Of a stretch of DNA of 64,000 nucleotides, positions 22,688 through 31,766 are shown in pieces; position 1 is the first letter of the stretch, and the number at the start of each line of letters is the position of its first letter. The translations under genes and the position numbers were made by a program. The DNA is from Deltaproteobacteria bacterium. GTDB taxonomy: Bacteria > Myxococcota_A > Polyangia > Polyangiales > Ga0077539. The stretch spans positions 124,001 to 188,000 of the forward strand of contig CANJUR010000002.1 in assembly GCA_947477565.1 (NCBI GenBank), in the 5' to 3' direction. The notes beneath the pieces were generated by a model. It was not told the DNA's origin. It saw nothing but the letters and a program-made list of their open reading frames with translations, and ran no database searches.

Positions 22688-23733
22688 GCGCTTTCGACGA
22701 CGCCATCGATGCCCTCCACGAGAGCATCGCCGGATGGAATCGCGGCGCGGTCCCGGGGACCATCTCGCGTTGCGCGATGTGCTTCGACGCCGCGGCGAAG
22801 GAGGGCGATCCGCGCGCTGCGGTGGGCGCCGCGGTCGCGCGAGGGCTTGCGGGCGACCACGAGGGAGCGCGTCGACGGCTGCTCGAGGCGACCGCGCGCT
22901 GGCCCGAGGCAGCGGGGGCGTACGTAGCGCTGGGGATGCTCGCGCTGCGCTCGCCCGATGTCCTGGCATTCGCAGCGGAGGCGTCGTGGGCCCTGATCGC
23001 AGCCCGGTCATTGGCCCCTGCGGTGGGATGCATCGAGCGCGCGCTGGCGGTGGCGCTCGCGGCGCAGGGCGAGTTCATGGGCGCTCTGCAGTGCGCGCGG
23101 GCGGCCCTGGTCATCGACCCCGACGACGAGGAAGCGCGGCTCTGGTCGGCGCTGATGCGGCTCTATTTTGGCGGCGACGTGACGTCAGCCTCGGTGCTCG
23201 TGGAACTCCCCACGGAGGCGCTGCTGCGGGGGCGCTCGACGGCGGTGTGGCTCGGGGCCGTCGCGGGCAACTACGCGCGGGGGGAATTTCACGAAGCGCG
23301 GGTGTCGCTGCGCAAGGCTATCGGTGTGTTCAAGCAGGGCGCGACGCCGGAGAAGCCGCTGGTTGACAGTGCGCGCCGGTGGTTTCGCGAGCTGCGTGGC
23401 TTTGGCGCGGGCGTTCCGATGACGGGGGAGCGCTGGGTGTACGACGTGGGCGGAGCGCAGAGCGAGTACGTCCGCACGCGGGCGGCGATGTCGGCGTTTC
23501 GCGATGCCATTGTGCAGTCCGGGGGGCGGGCAACGGCGGACGTGGTGACGGTGCTCGACATCGACTCCGCGCTGGGCGCGATGGAGGCGCGAGCGCGACG
23601 GGGTATGCTGGAGTACGGCGCGCGATTGATGGTGCGCGGTTTCGCTGAGGCGTACCTGCCAATGGTCGCCTGCCTCGAACCGCCTTCGCTTGAGTTGCTG
23701 GCGGCGATGGGTCTGGTGCGTCTCGATGGCTGA
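22684..23733 (+). CDS. Hypothetical TPR-like protein
   Basis: Ala-rich helical repeats; overlaps the preceding gene by 4 nt. Confidence 0.55.
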   Translation: MSAFDDAIDALHESIAGWNRGAVPGTISRCAMCFDAAAKEGDPRAAVGAAVARGLAGDHEGARRRLLEATARWPEAAGAYVALGMLALRSPDVLAFAAEASWALIAARSLAPAVGCIERALAVALAAQGEFMGALQCARAALVIDPDDEEARLWSALMRLYFGGDVTSASVLVELPTEALLRGRSTAVWLGAVAGNYARGEFHEARVSLRKAIGVFKQGATPEKPLVDSARRWFRELRGFGAGVPMTGERWVYDVGGAQSEYVRTRAAMSAFRDAIVQSGGRATADVVTVLDIDSALGAMEARARRGMLEYGARLMVRGFAEAYLPMVACLEPPSLELLAAMGLVRLDG

Positions 23734-23772
23734 CGATTACCCGGGTTTCCCCGGGGGATTAAGGGTTCCGGC

Positions 23773-25803
23773 GTGATCCGATTGGAGGTCGAGCAGGGCG
23801 AGGCGAAGGGTCGGGTCTTCGACGAGGACGCGGAAGAGATCACGTTGGGGCGCGCGCCCAACGCCGACCTGCTGCTCCCCGACTGGCACGTCTCGGGTTC
23901 TCATGGGGTCATCACCGTCGAGGAGGGCAGCGGCACCGTGCGCTACCGGGACCTCAAGAGCACCAACGGTTCGCGAATCATCCGCGGCAAGCAGACGCTC
24001 CCGGTCGATTCCACGGTGGGCTTCGAGATCACGCTGAAGCACGGCGACCGGCTGCAGCTTGGCGACCACGAGCGCCCGGTGCTTGTGGGCGTTTCCATCG
24101 CAGTGCTTCCGGCGACCGCGCCGTTTCTGCCGACCACCGGATCGATGCTGTCCGCGACGATTCCGCCGCGGGCGGATGGGTCGTCGGTGCTTCGCGCGCC
24201 GACGGTTCCGCAGGTGGAGGAGCCCGAGGCCAAGGTGCTCGCGATACGGCCGGTGGAGACCGTCGCGGAGGTGCAGCGCACCGTCGAGAGCGACCCGGGC
24301 TCGCTCAAGGGGTTGCTCTCGGTGCTGCGAAAACTGACCGCAGCAATCGAGCTCGACGAGGTGTTCGATGCGATCGAAGAGGCGGTGTTCGAAGCGGTGC
24401 CGAAGGCGACGCACCTGACGCTGGCGCTGCGGGATGACAGCACCGAGAAGCCCACCTATGTGGCCGTGACGACGCGGGTGCGCGGGCGTACGGACAAGAC
24501 CGGCGAAGCGGTGCCCATCTCCAGGAGCGTCGTGCGCAAGGTGGTCGAGCAGCGGGCGGCGGTGCTGGCAGCGGACGCACCGCGCGAGGTCGGCGAGACC
24601 GCGAGCATCATGGGGGCGAAGATTCTCTCAACGATGGGGGTGCCGCTGTGGCGCGGCGAGGTGATTCTCGGGGTGTTGCAGGTGGACAACCGTGCGCATC
24701 CAGGGATGTTCAAGGACCATGACCTCGACCTGCTGATGCTGGTGGGGCAGCAGGCGAGCCTTGCAGTTCACAACGCCCGACTTTATCGGCAGCTCAAGGT
24801 GGCGGAGATGAGCGCGCGGACGGAGAACTCGTTTCTCAAGCAACGCGCGCAGAAGAAATTCGAGGGAATCATCGGCGACTCGCGCGAGATGAAGAACCTC
24901 TTCGACAAGATGGCGAAGGTGGTCGATACGCGCGTGAGCGTGCTGATCGAGGGGGAGACCGGCACCGGCAAGGAGCTCGTCGCGAGCGCGGTGCACTACC
25001 AGTCGCGTCGACGCGACCGGCTCTTCATCGCCCAGAACTGCGCGGCGCTCCCGGAGACGCTCCTGGAGTCCGAGTTGTTTGGGCACAAGAAGGGCGCGTT
25101 CACGGGCGCGACGGAGGACAAGAAGGGCCTCTTCGAACTGGCCGACGGGGGCACGCTCTTCCTCGACGAAATCGGCGAGATGCCGCTCGGATTGCAGGCA
25201 AAGATCCTGCGGGTTCTCCAGGAGGGCGAGCTGCGCCCGCTCGGGAGCGGCACCGTGAAGACCGTCGATGTGCGCATCGTCGCGGCGACCAACCGCAAGC
25301 TCGAAGACGAGGTCGCGGCGGGGCGATTCAGGCAGGACCTGTACTATCGGCTGCAGGTGTTTCCCGTGCGGATTCCGGCGTTGCGCGAGCGGCGCGAGGA
25401 CATCCCGACGCTCGCGACACACTTCCTCAAGCGGTACACGCGGGAGCTCGGCAAGGCCGTCGCGGGATTCTCTCAGCAGGCGATGGAATTGCTCATGTCG
25501 TACAACTTCCCGGGCAACGTCCGGGAGTTGGAAAACGAGGTTCAGCGGCTCGTGATCCAGTGCGAGCCGGGTGGGTACCTCATGCCGGAACACCTCTCGC
25601 CCCGCATCCGCAACATCGAGGGGTTGCTCGACAAGATCCGTGCGCCGCGCGGCACGCTCAGGGACATGATCGAGCACATCGAGAAATGGCTCTTGATCGA
25701 GGCGCTGCGCGAGCACGGCAATAACAAAAGCGCGACCGCGAAGACTCTGGGCATCACCCGGGAAGGCCTCCACAAGAAGCTCAAGGGCTACGGCATCAGC
25801 TGA
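23773..25803 (+). CDS. Sigma-54-dependent regulator: FHA-GAF-AAA+-Fis HTH
   Basis: FHA (LGRAPNADLLLPDWHVSGSHGVI...DLKSTNGSRI), GAF region, GETGTGKELVASAVH, ESELFGHKKGAFTGA, DEIGEMP, C-terminal NKSATAKTLGITREGLHKKLK. Confidence 0.93.
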   Translation: MIRLEVEQGEAKGRVFDEDAEEITLGRAPNADLLLPDWHVSGSHGVITVEEGSGTVRYRDLKSTNGSRIIRGKQTLPVDSTVGFEITLKHGDRLQLGDHERPVLVGVSIAVLPATAPFLPTTGSMLSATIPPRADGSSVLRAPTVPQVEEPEAKVLAIRPVETVAEVQRTVESDPGSLKGLLSVLRKLTAAIELDEVFDAIEEAVFEAVPKATHLTLALRDDSTEKPTYVAVTTRVRGRTDKTGEAVPISRSVVRKVVEQRAAVLAADAPREVGETASIMGAKILSTMGVPLWRGEVILGVLQVDNRAHPGMFKDHDLDLLMLVGQQASLAVHNARLYRQLKVAEMSARTENSFLKQRAQKKFEGIIGDSREMKNLFDKMAKVVDTRVSVLIEGETGTGKELVASAVHYQSRRRDRLFIAQNCAALPETLLESELFGHKKGAFTGATEDKKGLFELADGGTLFLDEIGEMPLGLQAKILRVLQEGELRPLGSGTVKTVDVRIVAATNRKLEDEVAAGRFRQDLYYRLQVFPVRIPALRERREDIPTLATHFLKRYTRELGKAVAGFSQQAMELLMSYNFPGNVRELENEVQRLVIQCEPGGYLMPEHLSPRIRNIEGLLDKIRAPRGTLRDMIEHIEKWLLIEALREHGNNKSATAKTLGITREGLHKKLKGYGIS

Positions 25804-25887
25804 CGAGCCGCCTTTCGTCAGTTCGTCGTTCGCTCTCCTGTCGGTTACGTCCATCGCCGTCTGATCCGGCGATACACTCGACACCCC

Positions 25888-27600
25888 ATGCTCGGCTCTT
25901 CACCCCGATCGCTTGTCCTCTTTCTTGCCCTGGCCTCTTGCTCCACGGGCCGCTCGGTCGTCGGCGGACCCGCAGACGCTGGGGATCTCCCGGACCTCGC
26001 CGACGTCTCCGCGCCACTCGACGCGATGGACGTCGCAGTGGTCCCCGATGTCCCGATCGCCGCCGACGTCCCCATCGACGTGCCCGATGCCCCCGCGGAG
26101 GTCTTCGTCTTCCGCTGCACTGTGGACAAGGACTGCATCGGCACTGGCGCCGGCCTCGCCTGCGACGTCGCGAGCGGCCGTTGTGTTCCGTGCACGGCCA
26201 CGTCCGATCGTTGCCCGAGCGGTCAGTACTGCGTCGCTGCCCTGAACCGCTGCGACAACGGCTGCCGCGACGACGACGCTTGCTCCTCGAGCGGCTCGCG
26301 CTCGCACTGTGATCCGTCTGTTCACGCGTGCGTCGCGTGCCTCACGGACGACCACTGCCCCGCCGGCAACCTCTGCGTCGGCAACGTCTGCGTGATGGGC
26401 TGCAACGCCGCCTCGCGCTGCCCTGATGGCCAGTCGTGCTGCAGCGGCGCGTGCGTCGATACGCAGGCCAATACCGCCAATTGCGGCCGATGCGACAACC
26501 AGTGCGCTCTCGAAAACGCAAACGCCGTCTGCCGTAACGCGGCCTGCGCGGTCATGGGTTGCACCCTCCCTTTTGGCGACTGCGACACCCTCGCGGCGAA
26601 CGGCTGCGAGACCGACATCACCCGATCCGTCGCTCACTGCGGCACCTGCGGGCGGCCGTGCGAGGTGCGCGCTCAAGGCACTGCGACATGCACCGACTCG
26701 ACGTGCTCGTACGCCCCGATGGAGGGGTTCGCTGACTGCGACAACGCCACCTCCACGGGCTACGAGACCGACACGCGCGTCAGCCCCGACCACTGCGGCA
26801 ACTGCATGACACGCTGCTCCCTCGCGGGCGCCACTGCGGGGTGCGTGGGCGGGCAGTGCACGGTTGCGAGCTGCAGCGCCGGTCGCGCGGACTGCAACCG
26901 CGTTGCGAGCGATGGGTGCGAATCCATCAGAGCCAGCGACCCGCTCAACTGCGGCGGCTGCGACACGGTGTGCCCGGAGGTCGGCGGGCAGCGCAGTTGC
27001 TTTGCGGGACAGTGTTCGGCGCCAAGCTGCGCGGCGATTCTGGCGTTGGTGCCGACTGCCCCCAGCGGGCCGTACATCCTCGATCTCGACGGAACCGGCC
27101 CCGGCGTCGCGCGAAGTTACTACTGCGACATGCGCGAAGGGGGATGGACCGTGGTCGCCAACCAGGTCCCGGCGGAGCTGCTGGCGGATAGCAACGCGAC
27201 GCTGGGCGAGACGGTTTTCGGAGACATCACGCACAGTTGGCGGCTGGGCAATCCGGAGATCACGCGGGTGAATCCAACCGTCGCGTGGCGGCTCTCCGAC
27301 GACGTCACCAACGTCTACGTGGCACGCGGCTGCGTCGTCGATTGGACCCACGAGTACATCAACGACGTGTCCGCGACGGAGTGCACCACCGGGTACACCA
27401 CCGCGGCGCTGAACGTCGTCGTCAACGGCCGGTGGACCAACTGCTCTGCACGCGGCATCGGGATCAACTACACCGGAGCCAACTGCTCGATTCGTATGAA
27501 CGAAGGCGGCTTCGGTCGCGGCGTCGGGGCGCTCGCCAACGGGCGCGCGTACTCCTGCGACTACACGACTTCGAGGCGCGTCTCGCTGGCCTTCCGCTAG
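25888..27600 (+). CDS. Cys-rich repeat lipoprotein with C-terminal fibrinogen-like domain
   Basis: Lipobox LALASC; tandem F.DCD....GCETD....HCG.C...C units; C-terminal SYYCDMREGGWTVVANQ. Confidence 0.7.
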   Translation: MLGSSPRSLVLFLALASCSTGRSVVGGPADAGDLPDLADVSAPLDAMDVAVVPDVPIAADVPIDVPDAPAEVFVFRCTVDKDCIGTGAGLACDVASGRCVPCTATSDRCPSGQYCVAALNRCDNGCRDDDACSSSGSRSHCDPSVHACVACLTDDHCPAGNLCVGNVCVMGCNAASRCPDGQSCCSGACVDTQANTANCGRCDNQCALENANAVCRNAACAVMGCTLPFGDCDTLAANGCETDITRSVAHCGTCGRPCEVRAQGTATCTDSTCSYAPMEGFADCDNATSTGYETDTRVSPDHCGNCMTRCSLAGATAGCVGGQCTVASCSAGRADCNRVASDGCESIRASDPLNCGGCDTVCPEVGGQRSCFAGQCSAPSCAAILALVPTAPSGPYILDLDGTGPGVARSYYCDMREGGWTVVANQVPAELLADSNATLGETVFGDITHSWRLGNPEITRVNPTVAWRLSDDVTNVYVARGCVVDWTHEYINDVSATECTTGYTTAALNVVVNGRWTNCSARGIGINYTGANCSIRMNEGGFGRGVGALANGRAYSCDYTTSRRVSLAFR

Positions 27601-27610
27601 TCCGGGAGCG

Positions 27611-28225
27611 CTACTGGGGCGGCGCCGAAATCGGAATGCCCCACGTCCGCTCTCCGTTGGTCGGCGCGTGAAACTGCACCGTGCGTGCGGCGGCGAGCAG
27701 GCACCGATCGATGCCAAGGCCAGCATCCACCGAGAGGTGGGCTTCCGTGACGTGCCCGCGGTCGTCGAGGGTGATCCAGACGTTCGCCGACGTCGGAGGC
27801 GTCGAGCCAGACTCCGCGAGACATCGCTCGAGGGCTGGAATTGCAGGGCGAATCACCACAGCGACGTCCATCGAAGCCTCCCCGTACCGCGGCTGCACAG
27901 GGATCGTGGGCCGCGGAGGAGGCATCGGCGCGTTGCGCGGACGCTCACTAAAAGACGGCATTCCCGGATCTTGGATGTGGAAGTCGTTCGCGATGCGCAC
28001 CGGGGGCGGGACATCGGTCGGCCGCGGGACATCGGTCGGCCGCGGGGCTGGCGCTTCAGCGGGGATGCGACTCGCCGATGCGACGGGACGAGGAAGCGAG
28101 GGCGGTGCTGGGCGACGTCCGCGCATCCCCAGGAAGAGCGCGCCGAGCGCAAGCACAGCGACTGCGCCGAAGAGGACACGTTGATCGATGGCACCGCGCT
28201 GCGAGGAGGGTCTACGATCGTTCAT
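27611..28225 (-). CDS. AgmX/PglI C-terminal (TonB-like) domain protein with Pro-rich linker
   Basis: Single TM, Pro-rich region, then IRPAIPALERCLAESG...NVWITLDDRGHVTEAHLSVD...IDRCLLAAARTVQF. Confidence 0.7.
   Translation of the reverse strand: MNDRRPSSQRGAIDQRVLFGAVAVLALGALFLGMRGRRPAPPSLPRPVASASRIPAEAPAPRPTDVPRPTDVPPPVRIANDFHIQDPGMPSFSERPRNAPMPPPRPTIPVQPRYGEASMDVAVVIRPAIPALERCLAESGSTPPTSANVWITLDDRGHVTEAHLSVDAGLGIDRCLLAAARTVQFHAPTNGERTWGIPISAPPQ
28008..28043. repeat. Two perfect 18-bp tandem copies of gggacatcggtcggccgc
   Basis: Seen directly; encodes PRPTDV twice in the AgmX/PglI-like protein linker. Confidence 0.9.
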
Positions 28226-28271
28226 GGTCGGCGCGGAGGGTACTACGCGCGGACGCCGTGGTGCAGCGCTC

Positions 28272-28844
28272 TCACGGAGACGTCGGGAGGCTGCCGCGCA
28301 GCATCACGAAGACCAGCACACCTGTGATGGAAACGTAGAGCCAGATGGGGGCGAGCCAGCGGGTGACCTTCCGATGTCGGTCAAACTGCCGCCGAAACGC
28401 GAAGTAAAACGCCACCAGGGCCATCGGCACCACAGGCATGGAGAGCAACACATGGCTCGCCAGCAGCAGGAGGTAGGCGGCCTTCCACGCACCAGCGCCG
28501 GCGTATCGCGTGTCCCCGTGGACGAAGTGATACGTGAGGTAGCTGACGAGAAAGAGCGCGGACGCCGTGAAGGCACTGACCATGAAGATCTTGTGGGCAA
28601 GGAGGTTCTTGCGTCGTACGGCGATCCAGCCTGCGAGGAGAAGAGTAGCCGCGGTGCCATTGAGCCCAGCGTTGACCGCGGGCAGGAAGCGCAGGTCAAC
28701 GCCCCCGGCGCCGCCGCGGCGGATGAGCAGAAGCCACGCAATGAACGCGAGGGCGATGGTGGAAACCACCGCGGTAAACGCGAAAAACGCGCGGTCATGA
28801 GCCGTCGGGGAAGTGGAGTGATCGGGCGCAATCAAGGCTGACAT
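28272..28844 (-). CDS. DUF420 membrane protein
   Basis: LPAVNAGLNGTAATLLLAGWIAVRRKNLLAHKIFMVSAFTASALFLVSYLTYHFVHGDTRYAG. Confidence 0.82.
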   Translation of the reverse strand: MSALIAPDHSTSPTAHDRAFFAFTAVVSTIALAFIAWLLLIRRGGAGGVDLRFLPAVNAGLNGTAATLLLAGWIAVRRKNLLAHKIFMVSAFTASALFLVSYLTYHFVHGDTRYAGAGAWKAAYLLLLASHVLLSMPVVPMALVAFYFAFRRQFDRHRKVTRWLAPIWLYVSITGVLVFVMLRGSLPTSP

Positions 28845-28886
28845 CAGTCCCTCTATAGGTCGCTCCAAAGAGAAAGGCGACCGCCC

Positions 28887-30251
28887 TCAGGTCATCCGTC
28901 GCCACCAACACGAGACCCGCTGCCAGGGCGTCATCGGTCCACGAATCGCCTTGTACGCACGCACCGCATGCGTCTCTAAGGCCTCTAGCGTGCCGACTGG
29001 AATGCCCAGCCCGAAGCGCACCCGATCGACCTCCGCCGCGGCCGCGCCCAGCTCTGGAATCGATGGCAATCCCCGCGCCTCGCGCTGCGCACGCACCTTC
29101 TCGACAAGCTCCTCGACGGTGTCGCCCGGCAGCACCCGGATGCCCACATCGCCGAGCGCGACGGTCACGTACTCCCAACGCCGAAGGGCGCGCTTGGTTG
29201 GTTCTTCCGCGCGACCGCCCCGACGCAATCGACGCAGGCGCCACCATCGCCGCACCGGCCGATTGAGGAAGAACAACGGAAAGAATGGCAGGACTGCCTC
29301 AGCCTGCTCGCGGGCACGGCGGGCCGCGCGACTGAGGGCGTCGCGAAGTGCCTGGGCATCGAGGCGGGGAGCGCTGCGTCCCGGTCGGTCGGGATCACCC
29401 GCGGGGAGCCGACGGTCATGGCCGCGCGCATCGCTGGTGCCTTCGCCTGGGCGGTGGCCGTCACGCTCGCCGGTGCGCCAGAGGTATGGAGCGACCGCCG
29501 CAACCGCCGCCGTGACGATCATTGCAAGCAGGATGAGCGAGAGTCCGCCGCGACGGGTCATGCGCAGCGCAGCGCCTCGCTGGTGCTGCGTAAGCGTGGT
29601 TTGCGTGTCCGTCGCACCAGCGGCCCACACCGCGTGGTGATAACGCGCCTGCCCCGCGAGGAAAGCGAAGTACAACATCACCAGCATTGCGAGGAGGGCC
29701 AGCGTGGTTGGGTCCCACACGCCGTCCTTGAGACCGATCTCCCAGTGACGGACCCCGCCGTGCTGATCGATCACCGTGAGCATCGCGCCCACCCAACACA
29801 GAGCGGGGATCCAGAGAGTGGTCAGAAGCGCGCGTCGCTGCATCGCCGCATGCCCGCAACTCACGCTCGTGAGGAACGCAATGGCCCCGCCCGCGAGCAG
29901 TGGCCCCGCCGCGATGGCCACGGTGCAGGTGAGCGTGACGATCGAAAACCACACGACGGAGTGCACCATCCAGGCCCGTAAGCGCAGCAGGGCGAGCAGG
30001 TTACCCAGCGCTACCCCGAGGGTGCTCGCACCCACCAGCACCGGCAGCAGCACGAGCAACTCCTCGGCGGGTCCCCAATAGCGAAACGCCACGCCCAGCA
30101 GCAAGACGTAGCCCGAGACCAGCAGCAGCCAGTACGTCGCGAGAAGCCAGCGCGCGCGACTGAAGGCCTCGGACAGCGGCTCCCGGGGTGCTCCGCCGCG
30201 CCACCATGGCGGCAAGATCATTGGGCGCCGCAGGTCGTCGGCGGAGTTCAC
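28887..30251 (-). CDS. Multi-TM membrane protein, unknown function
   Basis: Several TM segments; GTG start overlaps the pyruvate kinase TGA (GTGA). The listed ORF extends upstream only as a frame antisense/overlapping to pyk. Confidence 0.6.
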   Translation of the reverse strand: MNSADDLRRPMILPPWWRGGAPREPLSEAFSRARWLLATYWLLLVSGYVLLLGVAFRYWGPAEELLVLLPVLVGASTLGVALGNLLALLRLRAWMVHSVVWFSIVTLTCTVAIAAGPLLAGGAIAFLTSVSCGHAAMQRRALLTTLWIPALCWVGAMLTVIDQHGGVRHWEIGLKDGVWDPTTLALLAMLVMLYFAFLAGQARYHHAVWAAGATDTQTTLTQHQRGAALRMTRRGGLSLILLAMIVTAAVAAVAPYLWRTGERDGHRPGEGTSDARGHDRRLPAGDPDRPGRSAPRLDAQALRDALSRAARRAREQAEAVLPFFPLFFLNRPVRRWWRLRRLRRGGRAEEPTKRALRRWEYVTVALGDVGIRVLPGDTVEELVEKVRAQREARGLPSIPELGAAAAEVDRVRFGLGIPVGTLEALETHAVRAYKAIRGPMTPWQRVSCWWRRMT

Positions 30252-31651
30252 GTCGCCTGGAGCGTATGGAGGGTAAACGACTTGATTCCGGTGTCCTTCT
30301 GGTGTCCGGCGACGATGCCAATGGTGTCGCCGTCGCGCATCGGAAGGGTCTCTCGCGCGATGCGAGCCGCCAGCGCGAGCGTCTCGTTGGGCATCTCCGG
30401 CAGCGCGTGAACCACGGGGATCACGCCCCACTGCAGTGCCATTCGCTGAGCTACATCGCGGAGCGCCGTGACCCCGATGATGGGGGCGCGCGGACGAAAC
30501 TCCGCCACCATGTCCGCGGTGTGCCCAGCGCGCGTAAACACTACGATCGCCGCGAGCTTCGCGTGCCGTGATGTGAGCGACGCGGCCGCCGCGCACGCGT
30601 GAGTGAAGTCCCAGTCCATCTTCTGCAACGGTGGCTCGGTGAGCTGCTCGTAGAGCGTAGAACCTTCGATTTCCCGGATGATGGTGTCCATCATCTGAAC
30701 CGCGAGCACAGGGTACCGCCCGCTCGCAGTCTCGCCGGAGAGCATCAGCACATCGGTGCCGTCGAGCACGGCGTTGGCGACGTCCGCAGCCTCTGCGCGC
30801 GTCGGCCGCGGCGAGCGGATCATCGAGTCGAGCATCTGCGTCGCCGTCACCACCAGCTTGCCGTGCGTGTTGGCCAGCAGGATCGCCCGCTTCTGCGCCA
30901 GCGGAACCTTCTCCGGGCCGAGTTCAACGCCCAGGTCGCCGCGCGCCACCATGATGCCGTCGCACGCCAGGATGATCGCCTCGAGGTTGTCGATCGCCTC
31001 GGGCTTCTCGATCTTCGCGATGATCGGAATCCCTTCGCCCACCGCGAGGCGCGCCTCGTGGAGATCGTTGGGGTGGCGAACAAACGACAGCGCAAGGAAG
31101 TCCACCCCGAGTTCGCGCGCGAGCAGCACGTCTTCCTGGTCTTTCTCCGTGAGCGCCGGCACCGAGAGCCTCGCGCCCGGCACGTTGATGCCCTTCCGAT
31201 CCGAGAGCGTACCGCCCACCTCCACGATGGTCTCGAGGTCCTCGTCGTGGATGGCCGTCACGCGCAATCGCAGCAGCCCGTCGTCGAGGAGCACCGGATC
31301 GCCGACGCGGAGGTCGCGCCAAAGGGGATAGGTGATGGACACCGCGTGGACGTCGCCCGGCACCGCGCGCGTGGTCAGCAGGAAGGCCGCACCCTCGATG
31401 AGTTCGACCGGCCCGTTAGCGAACGTGCGACAGCGAATCTTCGGCCCGGAGAGATCGCCCAGGATGGAGATGTTGCGTCCAGCACGGGCCGCGGCCGCGC
31501 GGAGGTTGTGCACTGCGACACGGTGATCGTCAGGCACCCCGTGGGAGAAGTTGACTCGGAAACCGTCGACGCCGGCCGCGATGAGGGCGTCGAGGACGGA
31601 CGGATCACGACTGGCCGGGCCCACGGTCGCTAGAATCTTCGCTTTGCGCAT
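30248..31651 (-). CDS. pyk: Pyruvate kinase
   Basis: KILATVGPAS, FRVNFSHG, DLSGPKIR, IIAKIEKPEAIDNLEAI, GIMVARGDLGVELG, ATQMLDSMIRSPRPTRAEAADVANAVLDGTDVLMLSGETASGRYP. Confidence 0.97.
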   Translation of the reverse strand: MRKAKILATVGPASRDPSVLDALIAAGVDGFRVNFSHGVPDDHRVAVHNLRAAAARAGRNISILGDLSGPKIRCRTFANGPVELIEGAAFLLTTRAVPGDVHAVSITYPLWRDLRVGDPVLLDDGLLRLRVTAIHDEDLETIVEVGGTLSDRKGINVPGARLSVPALTEKDQEDVLLARELGVDFLALSFVRHPNDLHEARLAVGEGIPIIAKIEKPEAIDNLEAIILACDGIMVARGDLGVELGPEKVPLAQKRAILLANTHGKLVVTATQMLDSMIRSPRPTRAEAADVANAVLDGTDVLMLSGETASGRYPVLAVQMMDTIIREIEGSTLYEQLTEPPLQKMDWDFTHACAAAASLTSRHAKLAAIVVFTRAGHTADMVAEFRPRAPIIGVTALRDVAQRMALQWGVIPVVHALPEMPNETLALAARIARETLPMRDGDTIGIVAGHQKDTGIKSFTLHTLQAT

Positions 31652-31766
31652 GCGCGGACGATGGCACGCGGCGAACGGCCCGGACAGTGCTCGACGCGCG
31701 GTGGCACTACCGCGATGTTGCGGGGCTGTGCTAGTCCCCGCCCCGAAGAGGAGCGAAGAATACGCG

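Noticed and set aside
30599-31633. 344-aa plus ORF antisense to pyruvate kinase
   Set aside because: Artefact of GC codon bias; pyk motifs on the opposite strand are unequivocal.
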